Part shown: positions 8,156 through 16,412 of the stretch, in pieces | How the letters are laid out: every line of letters starts with the position of its first letter | How positions within the stretch are numbered: the stretch's first letter is position 1 | Source: an uncultured Collinsella sp. | GTDB taxonomy: Bacteria > Actinomycetota > Coriobacteriia > Coriobacteriales > Coriobacteriaceae | Reading direction: 5' to 3' | NCBI GenBank assembly: GCA_900544115.1 | Contig: UQTW01000001.1 | Coordinates: 62,001 to 126,000 of the forward strand | Length of the DNA: 64,000 nucleotides | Notes under the pieces: model-generated | What the model was told of the DNA's origin: nothing | The model's input: the letters and a program-made list of their open reading frames with translations, nothing else | Database searches by the model: none | Position numbers and translations under genes: made by a program

Positions 8156-8850
8156 TCGATTGTCTCGATAGACACGGGATTTTGCTGGACCGTCTCGCTC
8201 TCCACGCGGCCGCTCTTAAAGCGGATCAGGCGATCGGCCATGGGCGCCAGCGCAGAGTTGTGGGTGATGATAATGACCGTAATGCCCTGCTTGCGACAGG
8301 TGTCCTGCAGCAGCTGCAAGATCTGCTTGCCGGTTTTGTAGTCGAGGGCGCCCGTGGGCTCGTCGCATAGAAGCAGCTTGGGGTTTTTGGCCAGCGCGCG
8401 GGCAATGGACACACGCTGCTGCTCGCCGCCCGATAGCTGCGCGGGGAAGTTAGCAAGGCGGTCGCCCAGGCCAACCTGGCAAAGCGTTTGCTCGGCATCG
8501 AGCGAATCGGGGCAGATTTGCGCCGCAAGCTCAACATTTTCGAGCGCCGTCAGGTTGGGGACCAGATTGTAGAACTGGAAGACAAAGCCGACGTCGGCGC
8601 GGCGGTATTCCACGAGCTGCGCCTCGTTAGCGGAGCTCACATCGCGCCCGTCCACCGTCACGGTGCCGGAAGTCGCCGTATCCATGCCACCCAGAATGTT
8701 GAGCGCCGTGGTTTTACCGGCGCCCGAAGCGCCCAAGATAATGGCAAGCTCGCCACGCTCAACGGTAAAGCTCGCGCCGTCGAGCGCGTGAATGCGGGCA
8801 TCGCCCTCGCCGTATGCTTTGATGACGTCTTTAAATTCGATATAGGCCAT
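8149..8850 (-). CDS. ABC transporter ATP-binding protein, MacB/LolD-like
   Basis: 233 residues, typical for the ATPase partner of FtsX-type permeases. Walker A GASGAGKT (40-47), signature LSGGEQQRVSIARAL (about 138-152) and Walker B LLLCDEPTGALD (about 158-169) are intact. It hydrolyses ATP on the cytoplasmic face to drive the permease encoded immediately downstream, with which it overlaps. The start is the ATG at 8850. No two-component system or regulator lies beside it, although a histidine-kinase remnant is found about 1.2 kb away. Confidence 0.92.
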   Translation of the reverse strand: MAYIEFKDVIKAYGEGDARIHALDGASFTVERGELAIILGASGAGKTTALNILGGMDTATSGTVTVDGRDVSSANEAQLVEYRRADVGFVFQFYNLVPNLTALENVELAAQICPDSLDAEQTLCQVGLGDRLANFPAQLSGGEQQRVSIARALAKNPKLLLCDEPTGALDYKTGKQILQLLQDTCRKQGITVIIITHNSALAPMADRLIRFKSGRVESETVQQNPVSIETIEW

Positions 8851-8900
8851 CGATCGGTTCCCATCTGGTCGGATAACTCTTTAGTATTACCCATTTCGCA

Positions 8901-8950
8901 CCTATCAAAAAGAGACAGGTTTATTTTGGCAGGTTTTATATGGGGAAACG
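8901..8950 (-). repeat. Family 2 hairpin repeat, copy B
   Basis: On the minus strand this reads the same CGTTTCCCCATAT flank and ACCTGCCAAAATAAACCTGT core as the other copies, but the closing arm has decayed (CCTATCAAAA instead of CCTGCCAAAA). It lies in the 5' region of the ABC ATPase gene. The rest of the gap, 8951-9214, shows no gene or recognisable site. Confidence 0.6.
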
Positions 8951-9214
8951 TACCTCTTTGGGGGCAGCGCGGGACGCGCAGGGGCGGCCGTGCAGATCGG
9001 CACAGCCGTCTCACGTGGAATCGACCGACGCCTGCCTTTCCGTGACACCGGCAACTCGTTTTTGCTTGTTGGCATGGCCGCCATTATGCCTTGGGACTGA
9101 GCACTCAAATTCTCACTCCTCATTGCCACGCTTGCCGCAAGCTATCAGGGTGACGAGATGACGACGCTCGCTGTAGCAGCGCAGCCACACTCTATAAGCG
9201 AGGCGTTTGCCAGC

Positions 9215-9250
9215 AAAAAAGCGCGCGACAGGGTAAGCCCGCCGCGCGCT
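9215..9250 (-). terminator. Rho-independent terminator of the AIM24-like gene
   Basis: On the minus strand AGCGCGCG (9250-9243) pairs with CGCGCGCT (9227-9220), followed by a run of six T. It lies 13 bases after the stop of the gene ending at 9263. Classic intrinsic terminator. Confidence 0.85.
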
Positions 9251-9262
9251 ATCCTATGCGGA

Positions 9263-9937
9263 CTAGTTATTGTTGTTGGTCATCGAGGCCACTGCTGCCG
9301 CAAGATTGGAAATGGGCATCGTCTGCAACCAGATGCGACCGGGACCGGTGAGCACGGTGTTGAACACGCCCTCGCCACCAAACATGATGTTTTTGACGCC
9401 CTTGACCATTTTAGCGTCGATGCTCACGGTCTCCTCAAAGCCGGCCACGTTGCCGGTATCCACAATCATCTGCTGGCCAGCAGCGAGCTCGTACTCAACC
9501 AGGTCGCCGTCGATCTCGGCAAAAGCAACACCCGAGCCCGTGAGCTTCTGCATGATAAAGCCCTCGCCGCCAAAGACGCCGGCCTTTGCCTTCTTGTTAA
9601 AGTGAATGCTCAACTCGACGCCACTTTCCGCGGCAAGGAACGAACGCTTCTGCAAAATCCAGCTCTTGCCCGGACCGATCTCGATTGGCACGATGCGGCC
9701 GGGGAAGCAGGAGCCAAACGCGATCATGCCATCGCCACGCGCGGTCCAAATGTTTTGGAACAATGCCTCACCCGAAAAAGCCTTGGAGAACATCTTGCCG
9801 ATGCCACCGCCCGAGGTAGACATTTCCATGTTGGGGGTCATCCAAGCCATGGCGCCGCTTTCGGTGATCATGGATTCGCCATCGCTAAGGTTGCATGTAA
9901 CAACCGGGAAAGCCCCTCCGCCGATCTCGTACTGCAT
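9263..9937 (-). CDS. AIM24 / TIGR00266 family protein
   Basis: 224 residues with the beta-rich, glycine-heavy pattern of the TIGR00266/AIM24 family: an early GESMITESGAMAWM, a central IVPIEIGPGKSWILQKRSFLAA and FGGEGFIMQKLTGSG, and FGGEGVFNTVLTGPGRIWLQTMP near the end. Bacterial members are cytosolic with no established biochemical role; the yeast namesake is mitochondrial. It has its own strong ribosome binding site (AAAGGAG before the ATG at 9937) and an intrinsic terminator, so it is probably monocistronic. The C-terminal NNNN is unusual but harmless. Confidence 0.88.
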   Translation of the reverse strand: MQYEIGGGAFPVVTCNLSDGESMITESGAMAWMTPNMEMSTSGGGIGKMFSKAFSGEALFQNIWTARGDGMIAFGSCFPGRIVPIEIGPGKSWILQKRSFLAAESGVELSIHFNKKAKAGVFGGEGFIMQKLTGSGVAFAEIDGDLVEYELAAGQQMIVDTGNVAGFEETVSIDAKMVKGVKNIMFGGEGVFNTVLTGPGRIWLQTMPISNLAAAVASMTNNNN

Positions 9938-10032
9938 GACCGTCTCCTTTCCACTCAGGAGCCGAATAACGATGCCTATATTTTAGCAGGTAGAGATGCA
10001 TATGTTCACACCGCCCATGCCCTCTCCTGCGG

Positions 10033-10087
10033 ACGTTTCCCCAGATAAAACCTGCCAAAATAAACCTGTTCCTTTTTGGCAGGTTTT
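10033..10087 (+). repeat. Family 2 hairpin repeat, copy C
   Basis: ACGTTTCCCCAGAT flank, stem AAAACCTGCCAAAA / TTTTTGGCAGGTTTT, loop with AAACCTGTTCC. It overlaps the stop codon of the kinase remnant (TAA, complement of 10086-10088). Confidence 0.75.
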
Positions 10088-10640
10088 AAAGGCAAACGGT
10101 GAAGGTGATCTGGTTGCCGTGACCGGATACGGTGGCGGCGCCTCCATGGGCCTCGGCGATGGCACGCACCACGGACAGGCCCACGCCCGAGCCACCCGTC
10201 TTGGAGCTGCGCGACGCATCCGCACGATAGAAGCGATCGAACAATCGGTCCAGGTCGCCCTCGGGCAGCTCGTCCACGGCGTTCGATACGACAAGCTCGG
10301 CGGCGCCCTTGCCTTTGCCGTGCGAAACGGCGCACAGGCTCAGCTCAATCACGCTGCCCTCGCTCGCATAGCGCGTGGCGTTGTCCAGTAGCAACTCAAC
10401 CACCTGCGCCACCGCCGCGGCATCGGCATGGGTCCGCACGCCGGTCGCAATCGACGTCGACAGGCGCTTACCGCCTGAGACCACCACCGACTTAAACGGC
10501 GCCGCCGCCTTGTTCACCGCCTCCGAAAGATCGATCGACGCCATGGTAAAGCCCGCCGAGCCCTCGTCCATGCATGCCAAGAACACCAAGCGCTCCGTGA
10601 GCGCCGATAATAGCGCACCCGCACTCGCCTTAGTGCTGCC
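10086..10640 (-). pseudogene. Remnant of a sensor histidine kinase (catalytic domain only)
   Basis: The open frame encodes a HATPase_c domain with N-box ELLLDNATRYA, FDRFYRADASRS (F-box) and GGSGVGLSVVRAIAEAHGG (G2 box), the ATP-binding half of a membrane histidine kinase. Upstream the frame reads LTERLVFLACMDEGS, which looks like the second helix of the dimerisation domain, then meets an in-frame TAA (10641-10643). No phospho-acceptor His, sensor or membrane helices can be found upstream, and no response regulator lies beside it. The gene is therefore a 5'-truncated relic. A small ORF could start at the TTG at 10589, but an ATPase domain alone would not be a working sensor. Confidence 0.75.
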
Positions 10641-10782
10641 TTAGCAGGTCGATGAGCATATTTAAAAAAGCAAGGTTATAGCTTAGTCGGACTTAAGGAA
10701 CGGGCGGCTTCACATCTCGCCCTGCAAACAACGCCCGTACAGCGAGCGCGCTTGCCGCATGGGCGTTGCGGCCGCCTGCAGC

Positions 10783-11358
10783 TTATAGATAGGCACCCTC
10801 GAGGCGCAGCAGCCACTCCTTGCGATCCAGTCCACCGGCGTATCCGTTGAGCGATCCGTCGGCCGCGACCACGCGATGGCACGGCACGATAATCGAAATA
10901 GGGTTGCGAGCGACCGCAGCCCCCACCGCGCGAGGAGATACAACGGGCGCTTCATTTCCCGGCACACGATGTCGAGCCGCAACACGCTGGGCGATCTCGC
11001 CATACGTAGCGACCTCGCCACGCGGAATTGAAAGTAGCTCAAACCAAACCTCACGCTGAAACGCCGTGCCAATCAAATGCAACGGCGGCGTAAACCGAGG
11101 CTCCTGCCCCGCAAAATAGGCGTTGAGCCAAGCCCAAGAACGCTCTAGCACCGAAGAAGCCGCGCCATTGGCCGGATTTACCGTCTGCATGCCCCCGGCA
11201 CCCGAAACTGCATCGGTGCCCTCAACGTATTCGGCGCTTTCTTTAAGAAGCGTGGAACCAAAGTGCTCCTGCCCCTCAAACCAAAGCCCCGTCAGACCGC
11301 GGCCATCAGCGGCAAGCAAGATTTCGCCCAAAGGCGAAGCAAACGTCGTCGTGACCAC
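10783..11358 (-). CDS. ogt: Methylated-DNA--protein-cysteine S-methyltransferase
   Basis: Repairs O6-methylguanine by transferring the alkyl group to its own cysteine. 191 residues. The active site IIVPCHRVV has Cys160; the helix-turn-helix region GEVATYGEIAQRVA and RAVGAAVARNP, and the downstream NGYAGGLDRKEWLLRLE, are all standard. The start is GTG at 11358 after GGGAG. An N-terminal segment of about 80 residues matches the Ada/Ogt ribonuclease-like domain in length. No ada or alkA gene lies nearby. The upstream gap 11359-11523 holds only a presumed promoter region. Confidence 0.95.
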   Translation of the reverse strand: MVTTTFASPLGEILLAADGRGLTGLWFEGQEHFGSTLLKESAEYVEGTDAVSGAGGMQTVNPANGAASSVLERSWAWLNAYFAGQEPRFTPPLHLIGTAFQREVWFELLSIPRGEVATYGEIAQRVAARHRVPGNEAPVVSPRAVGAAVARNPISIIVPCHRVVAADGSLNGYAGGLDRKEWLLRLEGAYL

Positions 11359-11523
11359 CAGCGGCTCCCTTCAAAACTCCGCAACATAATACCGCGAATT
11401 GTACAGACAACCCCGCAGATACGTCTGGGCGGGCTCGCAATTACTTAAGCGAGACTGTTTTCCCTAATCAAGCGAAAAAGACGCAGGGCATCGACACCAG
11501 AGCGGTACCCCTGTCAGCCGAGC

Positions 11524-11696
11524 TCTAATACTTTCCCGAGAAGTGAACGAGTAAAAACGAAGTCCCGGAGCATCCACACCTTTAGACCGCAAAACCGCAG
11601 GATTCGCGCTGCAAAACCGCAGGACATAGCAATCAAAAAATGCCAATGCTTCGGGGGTCCAAATAAGGTCGTTCACTTCACGGGAAAAGTATTAGA
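11524..11696. repeat. Long inverted repeat with 27-bp arms (family 5)
   Basis: Arms 11524-11550 and 11669-11696 are complementary apart from one base change and one indel. Inside, GCAAAACCGCAGGA occurs twice in tandem (between about 11588 and 11622); its complement TCCTGCGGTTTTGC carries the CCTGCG(G/A)TTT motif shared with the elements at 4672 and 37429. A 70-codon open frame here simply spans the repeat. The adjoining stretch 11697-11858 shows no gene. Confidence 0.6.
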
Positions 11697-11858
11697 CCTC
11701 AATTCGCACCAAGCCCAAAGTCACCCCAGGCAGCAGGCGCGAAGCGCCGAGGCCGCCGCCGGGACTAGGGCCCGCAACAACCACGTGCCCCCACATCAGC
11801 CCAGCGGCCCCAACCAGCAACGGCCCCATCGCAGGCCGCTCGCAGCCGAGTCACCGCA

Positions 11859-11988
11859 GGCGGGGGCCGGGCTTGGTTTTCAGAACATTCCGCAGACCAG
11901 TGTGGCGCCTTGTCCGCAGCTCCGAAGGAGCAGGACAAGGCGCCACACATGGTCGAGGACGTTCTGAAAACCAAGCCCGGCCCCCGCC
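11859..11988 (+). repeat. Family 1 nested inverted repeat after asd
   Basis: Perfect 28-bp arms (11859-11886 and 11961-11988). Inside are ATTCCGCA (11887-11894) and CGAGGAC (11954-11960), with a second stem that starts GACC / GGTC and ends in a GAAG-containing loop. It sits 14 bases after the asd stop and is oriented antisense to asd, as all family 1 copies are to their upstream gene. Confidence 0.85.
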
Positions 11989-12002
11989 GGACAGGTCCAC
12001 CG

Positions 12003-13028
12003 CTACTCGCAGAGCAGCTTAGCGATCTGGACGGCGTTGGTTGCCGCGCCCTTACGGATTTGGTCGCCGCAGCACCAGAAGGTAATGCCACGTGCGGCCT
12101 CGGGGTTCGAGATGTCGCGGCGTACGCGACCGACCCAAATCAGGTCCTGGTCGGAGGTGTCCATCGGCATGGGGAAGCGATCGTGCGCATCCTCGGCACT
12201 CATGTCGTCAACCAGCTTGACGCCCGGAGCGGCAGCCAGCGCAGCACGGGCCTCTTCCACCGTGATGTCGCGCTCAAACTCGAGCGTAATGCTCTCGGAG
12301 TGCGAGCGCAGCACGGGCACGCGCACGCAGGTGCAGTTCACGCGCAGCTCGGGCAGGTGCATGATCTTGCGGCCCTCGTTTTGCAGCTTCATCTCCTCGG
12401 AGGTAAAGCCCTCTTCCTTGACGCCGCCAATCTGCGGAATCAGGTTGCTCGCCAGCTGGGCGGCAAACGCGCGCGGCTCGGGAATCTCTTCGCCACGGCC
12501 CAGGGCGGCCAGCTGGGCCTCAAGCTCGGCCATGCCGGGGGCACCAGCGCCCGAAGCCGCCTGGTACGTCGAGACGATCATGCGCTTCACGCCAGCGAGC
12601 TGATGCAGCGGCCACGTGGGAACCAGGCCGATAATGGTCGCGCAGTTGGGATTGGCGATAAGACCGTGATGCCACTTGATGTCGTCGGCATTAATCTCGG
12701 GCACGACCAGCGGTACCTCGGGATCCATACGGAAGGCATGGCTGTTGTCGACCACGACGGCGCCGCGCTTGACGGCCTCGGGCAGCAGCTCCTTGGCGAT
12801 ATCGTCGCCGGCAGCGCCGAGCACGATGTCGCAGCCCTCAAAAGCCTCGGGGCAAGCCTCCTCAATCACAGCCTGCTCGCCGCGGAACTCGACGGTCTTG
12901 CCCGCAGAGCGTGCGCTCGCCAGCAGCTTGAGCTTGCCGACCGGGAACTCCTGCTCGTTCAGGCACTCGAGCATCTGGGTGCCCACGGCTCCCGTCGCGC
13001 CCAAAATAGCAACCGTGTACTGTTTCAT
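12003..13028 (-). CDS. asd: Aspartate-semialdehyde dehydrogenase
   Basis: Reduces aspartyl phosphate to aspartate semialdehyde with NADPH, the branch point to lysine/diaminopimelate, threonine and methionine. 341 residues. The nucleotide loop ILGATGAVG (8-16) and catalytic Cys129 in ANPNCATI are present, as are YQAASGAGAPGMAEL and the C-terminal VGRVRRDISNPEAARGITFW. The frame is open to 13232, but the ATG at 13028 after GGGGG starts the canonical MKQYTVAILGA. It follows lysC on the same strand with a 172-base gap, so the two may be co-transcribed. A family 1 repeat lies just after its stop. Confidence 0.96.
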   Translation of the reverse strand: MKQYTVAILGATGAVGTQMLECLNEQEFPVGKLKLLASARSAGKTVEFRGEQAVIEEACPEAFEGCDIVLGAAGDDIAKELLPEAVKRGAVVVDNSHAFRMDPEVPLVVPEINADDIKWHHGLIANPNCATIIGLVPTWPLHQLAGVKRMIVSTYQAASGAGAPGMAELEAQLAALGRGEEIPEPRAFAAQLASNLIPQIGGVKEEGFTSEEMKLQNEGRKIMHLPELRVNCTCVRVPVLRSHSESITLEFERDITVEEARAALAAAPGVKLVDDMSAEDAHDRFPMPMDTSDQDLIWVGRVRRDISNPEAARGITFWCCGDQIRKGAATNAVQIAKLLCE

Positions 13029-13159
13029 GCTTCCCCCTTTAAAGGTTGTGGCTATCGCCCGCACGCCAAGCAGGCCGATTATTGTTGCCAGTGTATACAA
13101 GAACGGGGCAGGCACGAAACCCGCCCCGTCGAAACGAAACCGAAACGAAACGCCCCGCC

Positions 13160-13190
13160 GTAGATTTTTTGACATGACCCAAAAATCTAC
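13160..13190 (-). terminator. AT-rich hairpin after lysC
   Basis: GTAGATTTTT (13160-13169) and AAAAATCTAC (13181-13190) are a perfect 10-bp inverted repeat, 10 bases beyond the lysC stop. It could stop or attenuate lysC transcription before asd; the absence of a GC-rich stem makes it weak. Confidence 0.35.
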
Positions 13191-13200
13191 CGAGCAGTCG

Positions 13201-14589
13201 CTACTTTTTGAGCGCGGCCAGAGCGGGATCAACCGGCGCGGAAGCCTCCAGGTCGGAGACCTTCACAATGCCATTTTCGTCGGAGAAGGCACGGTAAATG
13301 GTCCGAATCGCCAGGTCAAAGTCCTTCTCCTCGACACCGATAATGATGTTGATCTCGTCGCAGCTCTGCGAAATCATACGCACGCTCACGCCAGCCTGGC
13401 CGAGCATGCCAAACAGATGGCCCGAGATACCTGCACGGCCGCGCAGGTTACGACCGACGGTCGCGATAAGCGCCAGACCCTCAACGACCTCGATCTCGAG
13501 CGGCTCGACCTCCTGCTGGATGTCGCCCACGAGTGAGTACAGCGAATCGTGCACATCCTGCTCCTGCACCACGGCGCCAAAGCGGTCGACGCCGGTGGGC
13601 ATATGCTCGACGGAAACGTCATAGCGCTCGAAGACCGAAAGCGCACGGCGCATAAAGCCAACGCGGGGCTTGGTGCGGTCGCGGGCCACGTTGATGGCGA
13701 CAAAACCGCGCTTGCCGGTCACGCCGGTAATGATGGGCTCTGCCTCGCCTTCATCAGCCGTCTCGCTAATGATGGTGCCGGGGTCCTGCGGCGCATTGGT
13801 GTTCTTGATGACCAGCGGAATGCCCGCCTCGCGCACGGGGAACACGGCCTCCTCGTGCAGGACGCTTGCGCCCATGTACGAAAGCTCGCGCAGCTCCTCG
13901 TAAGTAACGCGCGCAATGGGCTGAGCCTCGGGAACAATACGCGGGTCGGCAGAATAGAAGCCCGAGACGTCGGTCCAGTTCTCGTACAGGTCGGCGCCCA
14001 GGCACTTGGCCAGAATCGAGCCCGAGATATCGCCGCCGCCACGATCGAGCAGCTTGATCTGGCCCTCACGCGTCGCGCCGTAGAAACCGGGCATAACAAA
14101 GCCGCCCTGCTGACCGTACTCCTGCACCAGCTCGGAGGTGCGATTCATGCTGAGCGTACCGTCGTGATGGAACGCCACGACCGTCGCGGCATCCAGGAAC
14201 GGCAGGCCCAGGTACTCGGCCATCAGGCGAGCGGTAAAGTACTCGCCGCGGCTTACGAGCTCCTCAGTAGAGTAGCCACCGGAGCGAGCACGCTCGGCAA
14301 AGGCCGCAAACTCTTCGCGGATGGGATAGGTGAGCCCCAGCTCGTCAGCGATATCAAAATAGCGCTGGCCGATGTCCTCGAGCAGCTCCTCGCACGACAC
14401 GTGGTACTTGACGTGCGCGTTGACCAAGTAGAGCAGATCGGTCACCTTGGTGTCGCCCTTAAAACGGCGACCGCAGGCAGAAACCACCACAAAACGGCGG
14501 GCCGGGTCGGCATCGACAATGGCCTTGATCTTCTTAAAGTGTTCGGCGTCGGCGACCGACGAGCCGCCAAACTTGGCAATCTTAATCAT
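13201..14589 (-). CDS. lysC: Aspartate kinase
   Basis: First step of the aspartate-family pathway: ATP-dependent phosphorylation of aspartate. 462 residues. The N-terminal KFGGSSVADAEHFKKI, RGGGDISGSI and GFYSADPRIVPEAQPI are the kinase core; the last 160 residues form two ACT domains, which in this family bind lysine or threonine for feedback inhibition. Start ATG at 14589. It is divergent from thrC with a shared 104-base upstream region, so the two arms of threonine synthesis may be controlled together. No homoserine dehydrogenase fusion is present, and hom is not in this window. Confidence 0.95.
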   Translation of the reverse strand: MIKIAKFGGSSVADAEHFKKIKAIVDADPARRFVVVSACGRRFKGDTKVTDLLYLVNAHVKYHVSCEELLEDIGQRYFDIADELGLTYPIREEFAAFAERARSGGYSTEELVSRGEYFTARLMAEYLGLPFLDAATVVAFHHDGTLSMNRTSELVQEYGQQGGFVMPGFYGATREGQIKLLDRGGGDISGSILAKCLGADLYENWTDVSGFYSADPRIVPEAQPIARVTYEELRELSYMGASVLHEEAVFPVREAGIPLVIKNTNAPQDPGTIISETADEGEAEPIITGVTGKRGFVAINVARDRTKPRVGFMRRALSVFERYDVSVEHMPTGVDRFGAVVQEQDVHDSLYSLVGDIQQEVEPLEIEVVEGLALIATVGRNLRGRAGISGHLFGMLGQAGVSVRMISQSCDEINIIIGVEEKDFDLAIRTIYRAFSDENGIVKVSDLEASAPVDPALAALKK

Positions 14590-14693
14590 GGGCTGGAGGT
14601 TACCTTTCTAAAAAGCCTCTGCGAACCTATTTTGCGCGCTCTGATACCATGGTTTCACCGATTGGGACCAAGGCATCCGAGGAGCAGTGTTAT

Positions 14694-16211
14694 ATGGGAA
14701 CTTATCATAGTACACGAGGACGCACTTTATCGTGCTCAAGTAAGGTGGCAATCCGTACCGGCATCGCTCCCGACGGGGGTTTGTTTGTCTCGGACGAGCT
14801 CGGCACCCAGCAGGTCGATATCAGCTCGCTTGCAGATAAATCGTACTTTGAAATCGCTCAAGATGTGTTGGGAATGTTACTGAATGATTACACGACCGAA
14901 GAAATATCGGCCTGTGTGAATGAGGCATACCGCGGCACGTTCGCGAGCGAAGAGGTCACGCCGCTCGTCAAACTCGACGCCGCACCGGGCGCTGACGTCC
15001 CTCAGACCTATGTGATGGAGCTCTTTGGCGGCCCCACAAGCGCCTTCAAGGACGTCGCCCTGCAGATGCTCCCCCGTCTGACGGCCCGCACTTCCGCCAA
15101 GGACGGCGGCGCCGAGCGCATCATGATCGTCACCGCCACGTCGGGCGACACGGGCAAGGCAGCACTCGCCGGCTTTGCCGACGCCCCGGGCACGGGCATC
15201 ACCGTCTTTTATCCCGAAGGCAAAGTCAGCCGCGTGCAGAATCTGCAGATGTCCACGCAGGAGGGCGATAACGTCGCCGTCTGCGGCATCCGCGGCAACT
15301 TCGACGATGCCCAGAGTGCCGTCAAGCGCATCTTTGCCGATAAGGAGCTTGCCGAGCGCCTGGAAGCCGCCGGCACTGTGCTTTCGAGTGCCAACTCCAT
15401 CAACGTCGGCCGCCTGGTGCCGCAGGTTGTCTACTACTTTGCCGCCTATGCGCAACTGCTGCGCGCCGGCGCTATCGAGGCTGGCGACGCCGTAGAGTTC
15501 TGTGTGCCCACCGGCAACTTTGGCGATATCTTGGCCGGCTACTACGCCAAGTGCATGGGTCTGCCCGTCGCCAAGCTCGTCGTGGCGAGCGACAAGAACA
15601 ACGTGCTTGCCGACTTCCTGACCACCGGCGTTTACGACCGTAACCGCCCGTTCTTCACGACCATCTCGCCGTCGATGGACATCCTTATTAGCTCCAACCT
15701 GGAGCGCATGCTCTACTTCTTGTCCGACGGCGACTGCGAGCTCGTTGCCGGCCTTATGGAGCAGCTGGCACAGACTGGTCGCTACGAAGTTCCCGCCGAC
15801 CTGCTGGCAAAGATTCAGAGCGTCTTTGGTTGCGGTTGGGCCAGCGAGGACGAGGTCCTCACTGCCATCAAGAGCTGCTGGGACGCGAACGGCTACGTGA
15901 TCGACCCGCACACCGCTTGCGGCTATCACGTCTTTGAGCAGGTCGCTCCCGCCGAGGGCGCCAAGGCCCGCGTGTTGCTTTCGACCGCCAGCCCCTACAA
16001 GTTCCCGCGAGCCTGCTGCGACGCCTTGGGCCTCGACGTTCCCGAGGATGATTTTGAGGCTATGCGTGTGCTCGAGCAGGCCACCAACACGGTCGCCCCG
16101 ACCCAGCTCGCCGAACTCGAGTCCAAGCCCGTCCGCTTCGAAGACGTCTGCGACGTCGATGAGATGGCAAGCTACGTCGAGTCTGCAGCAAAACGAATGA
16201 GCACCAACTAA
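14694..16211 (+). CDS. thrC: Threonine synthase
   Basis: PLP enzyme that converts O-phosphohomoserine to threonine. 505 residues from the ATG at 14694, which follows GAGGAG; the frame is open from 14649 but no ribosome binding site supports the earlier ATG. It has the N-terminal YHSTRG signature, the PLP lysine in TSAFKDVALQMLP (Lys119) and ATSGDTGKAAL. The length fits the longer E. coli-like class. It is followed by an intrinsic terminator (16224-16255) and, 201 bases on, thrB. Confidence 0.96.
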   Translation: MGTYHSTRGRTLSCSSKVAIRTGIAPDGGLFVSDELGTQQVDISSLADKSYFEIAQDVLGMLLNDYTTEEISACVNEAYRGTFASEEVTPLVKLDAAPGADVPQTYVMELFGGPTSAFKDVALQMLPRLTARTSAKDGGAERIMIVTATSGDTGKAALAGFADAPGTGITVFYPEGKVSRVQNLQMSTQEGDNVAVCGIRGNFDDAQSAVKRIFADKELAERLEAAGTVLSSANSINVGRLVPQVVYYFAAYAQLLRAGAIEAGDAVEFCVPTGNFGDILAGYYAKCMGLPVAKLVVASDKNNVLADFLTTGVYDRNRPFFTTISPSMDILISSNLERMLYFLSDGDCELVAGLMEQLAQTGRYEVPADLLAKIQSVFGCGWASEDEVLTAIKSCWDANGYVIDPHTACGYHVFEQVAPAEGAKARVLLSTASPYKFPRACCDALGLDVPEDDFEAMRVLEQATNTVAPTQLAELESKPVRFEDVCDVDEMASYVESAAKRMSTN

Positions 16212-16223
16212 ACCCCTTATTAA

Positions 16224-16255
16224 GCGCCGGCGAAAGCCGGCGCACCTTCTTTTTA
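16224..16255 (+). terminator. Rho-independent terminator of thrC
   Basis: GCGCCGGC (16224-16231), GAAA loop, GCCGGCGC (16236-16243), then CACCTTCTTTTT. Twelve bases after the thrC stop. Confidence 0.85.
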
Positions 16256-16286
16256 TTAAGCTTTCGGGATGATGACGAGCATGCGA

Positions 16287-16398
16287 GCGGGTCTGGCCGT
16301 TTAGTTCGTCGCGAGTTCCGCACGAGCCGGAAAGCACTTAATGTGCTTTCCGAGCGAGCCAGGACTGCCCGAGCAGCGAACTAAACGGCCAGACCCGC
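16287..16398 (+). repeat. Divergent family 1-like inverted repeat before thrB
   Basis: Perfect 22-bp arms (16287-16308 and 16377-16398) enclose GAGTTCCGCACGAGC, a stem CGGAAAGCAC / GTGCTTTCCG and CCCGAGCAG. TTCCGCA and CCGAG recall the family 1 internal loop, but the loops are larger. The right arm ends one base before the AGGAGG of thrB, so in mRNA it would be a leader structure, unlike the other copies. Confidence 0.6.
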
Positions 16399-16412
16399 CC
16401 AGGAGGACCCAC

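Noticed and set aside
9158..10048. 296-codon plus-strand frame
   Set aside because: Opposite the AIM24-like gene and its intrinsic terminator; no family resemblance.
11464..11676. 70-codon minus-strand frame
   Set aside because: It spans a long inverted repeat with internal direct repeats; coding-like appearance is accidental.
16212..16412. Threonine riboswitch or T-box before thrB
   Set aside because: No T-box or leader peptide with Thr/Ile codons could be recognised; the structure is an inverted repeat related to family 1.
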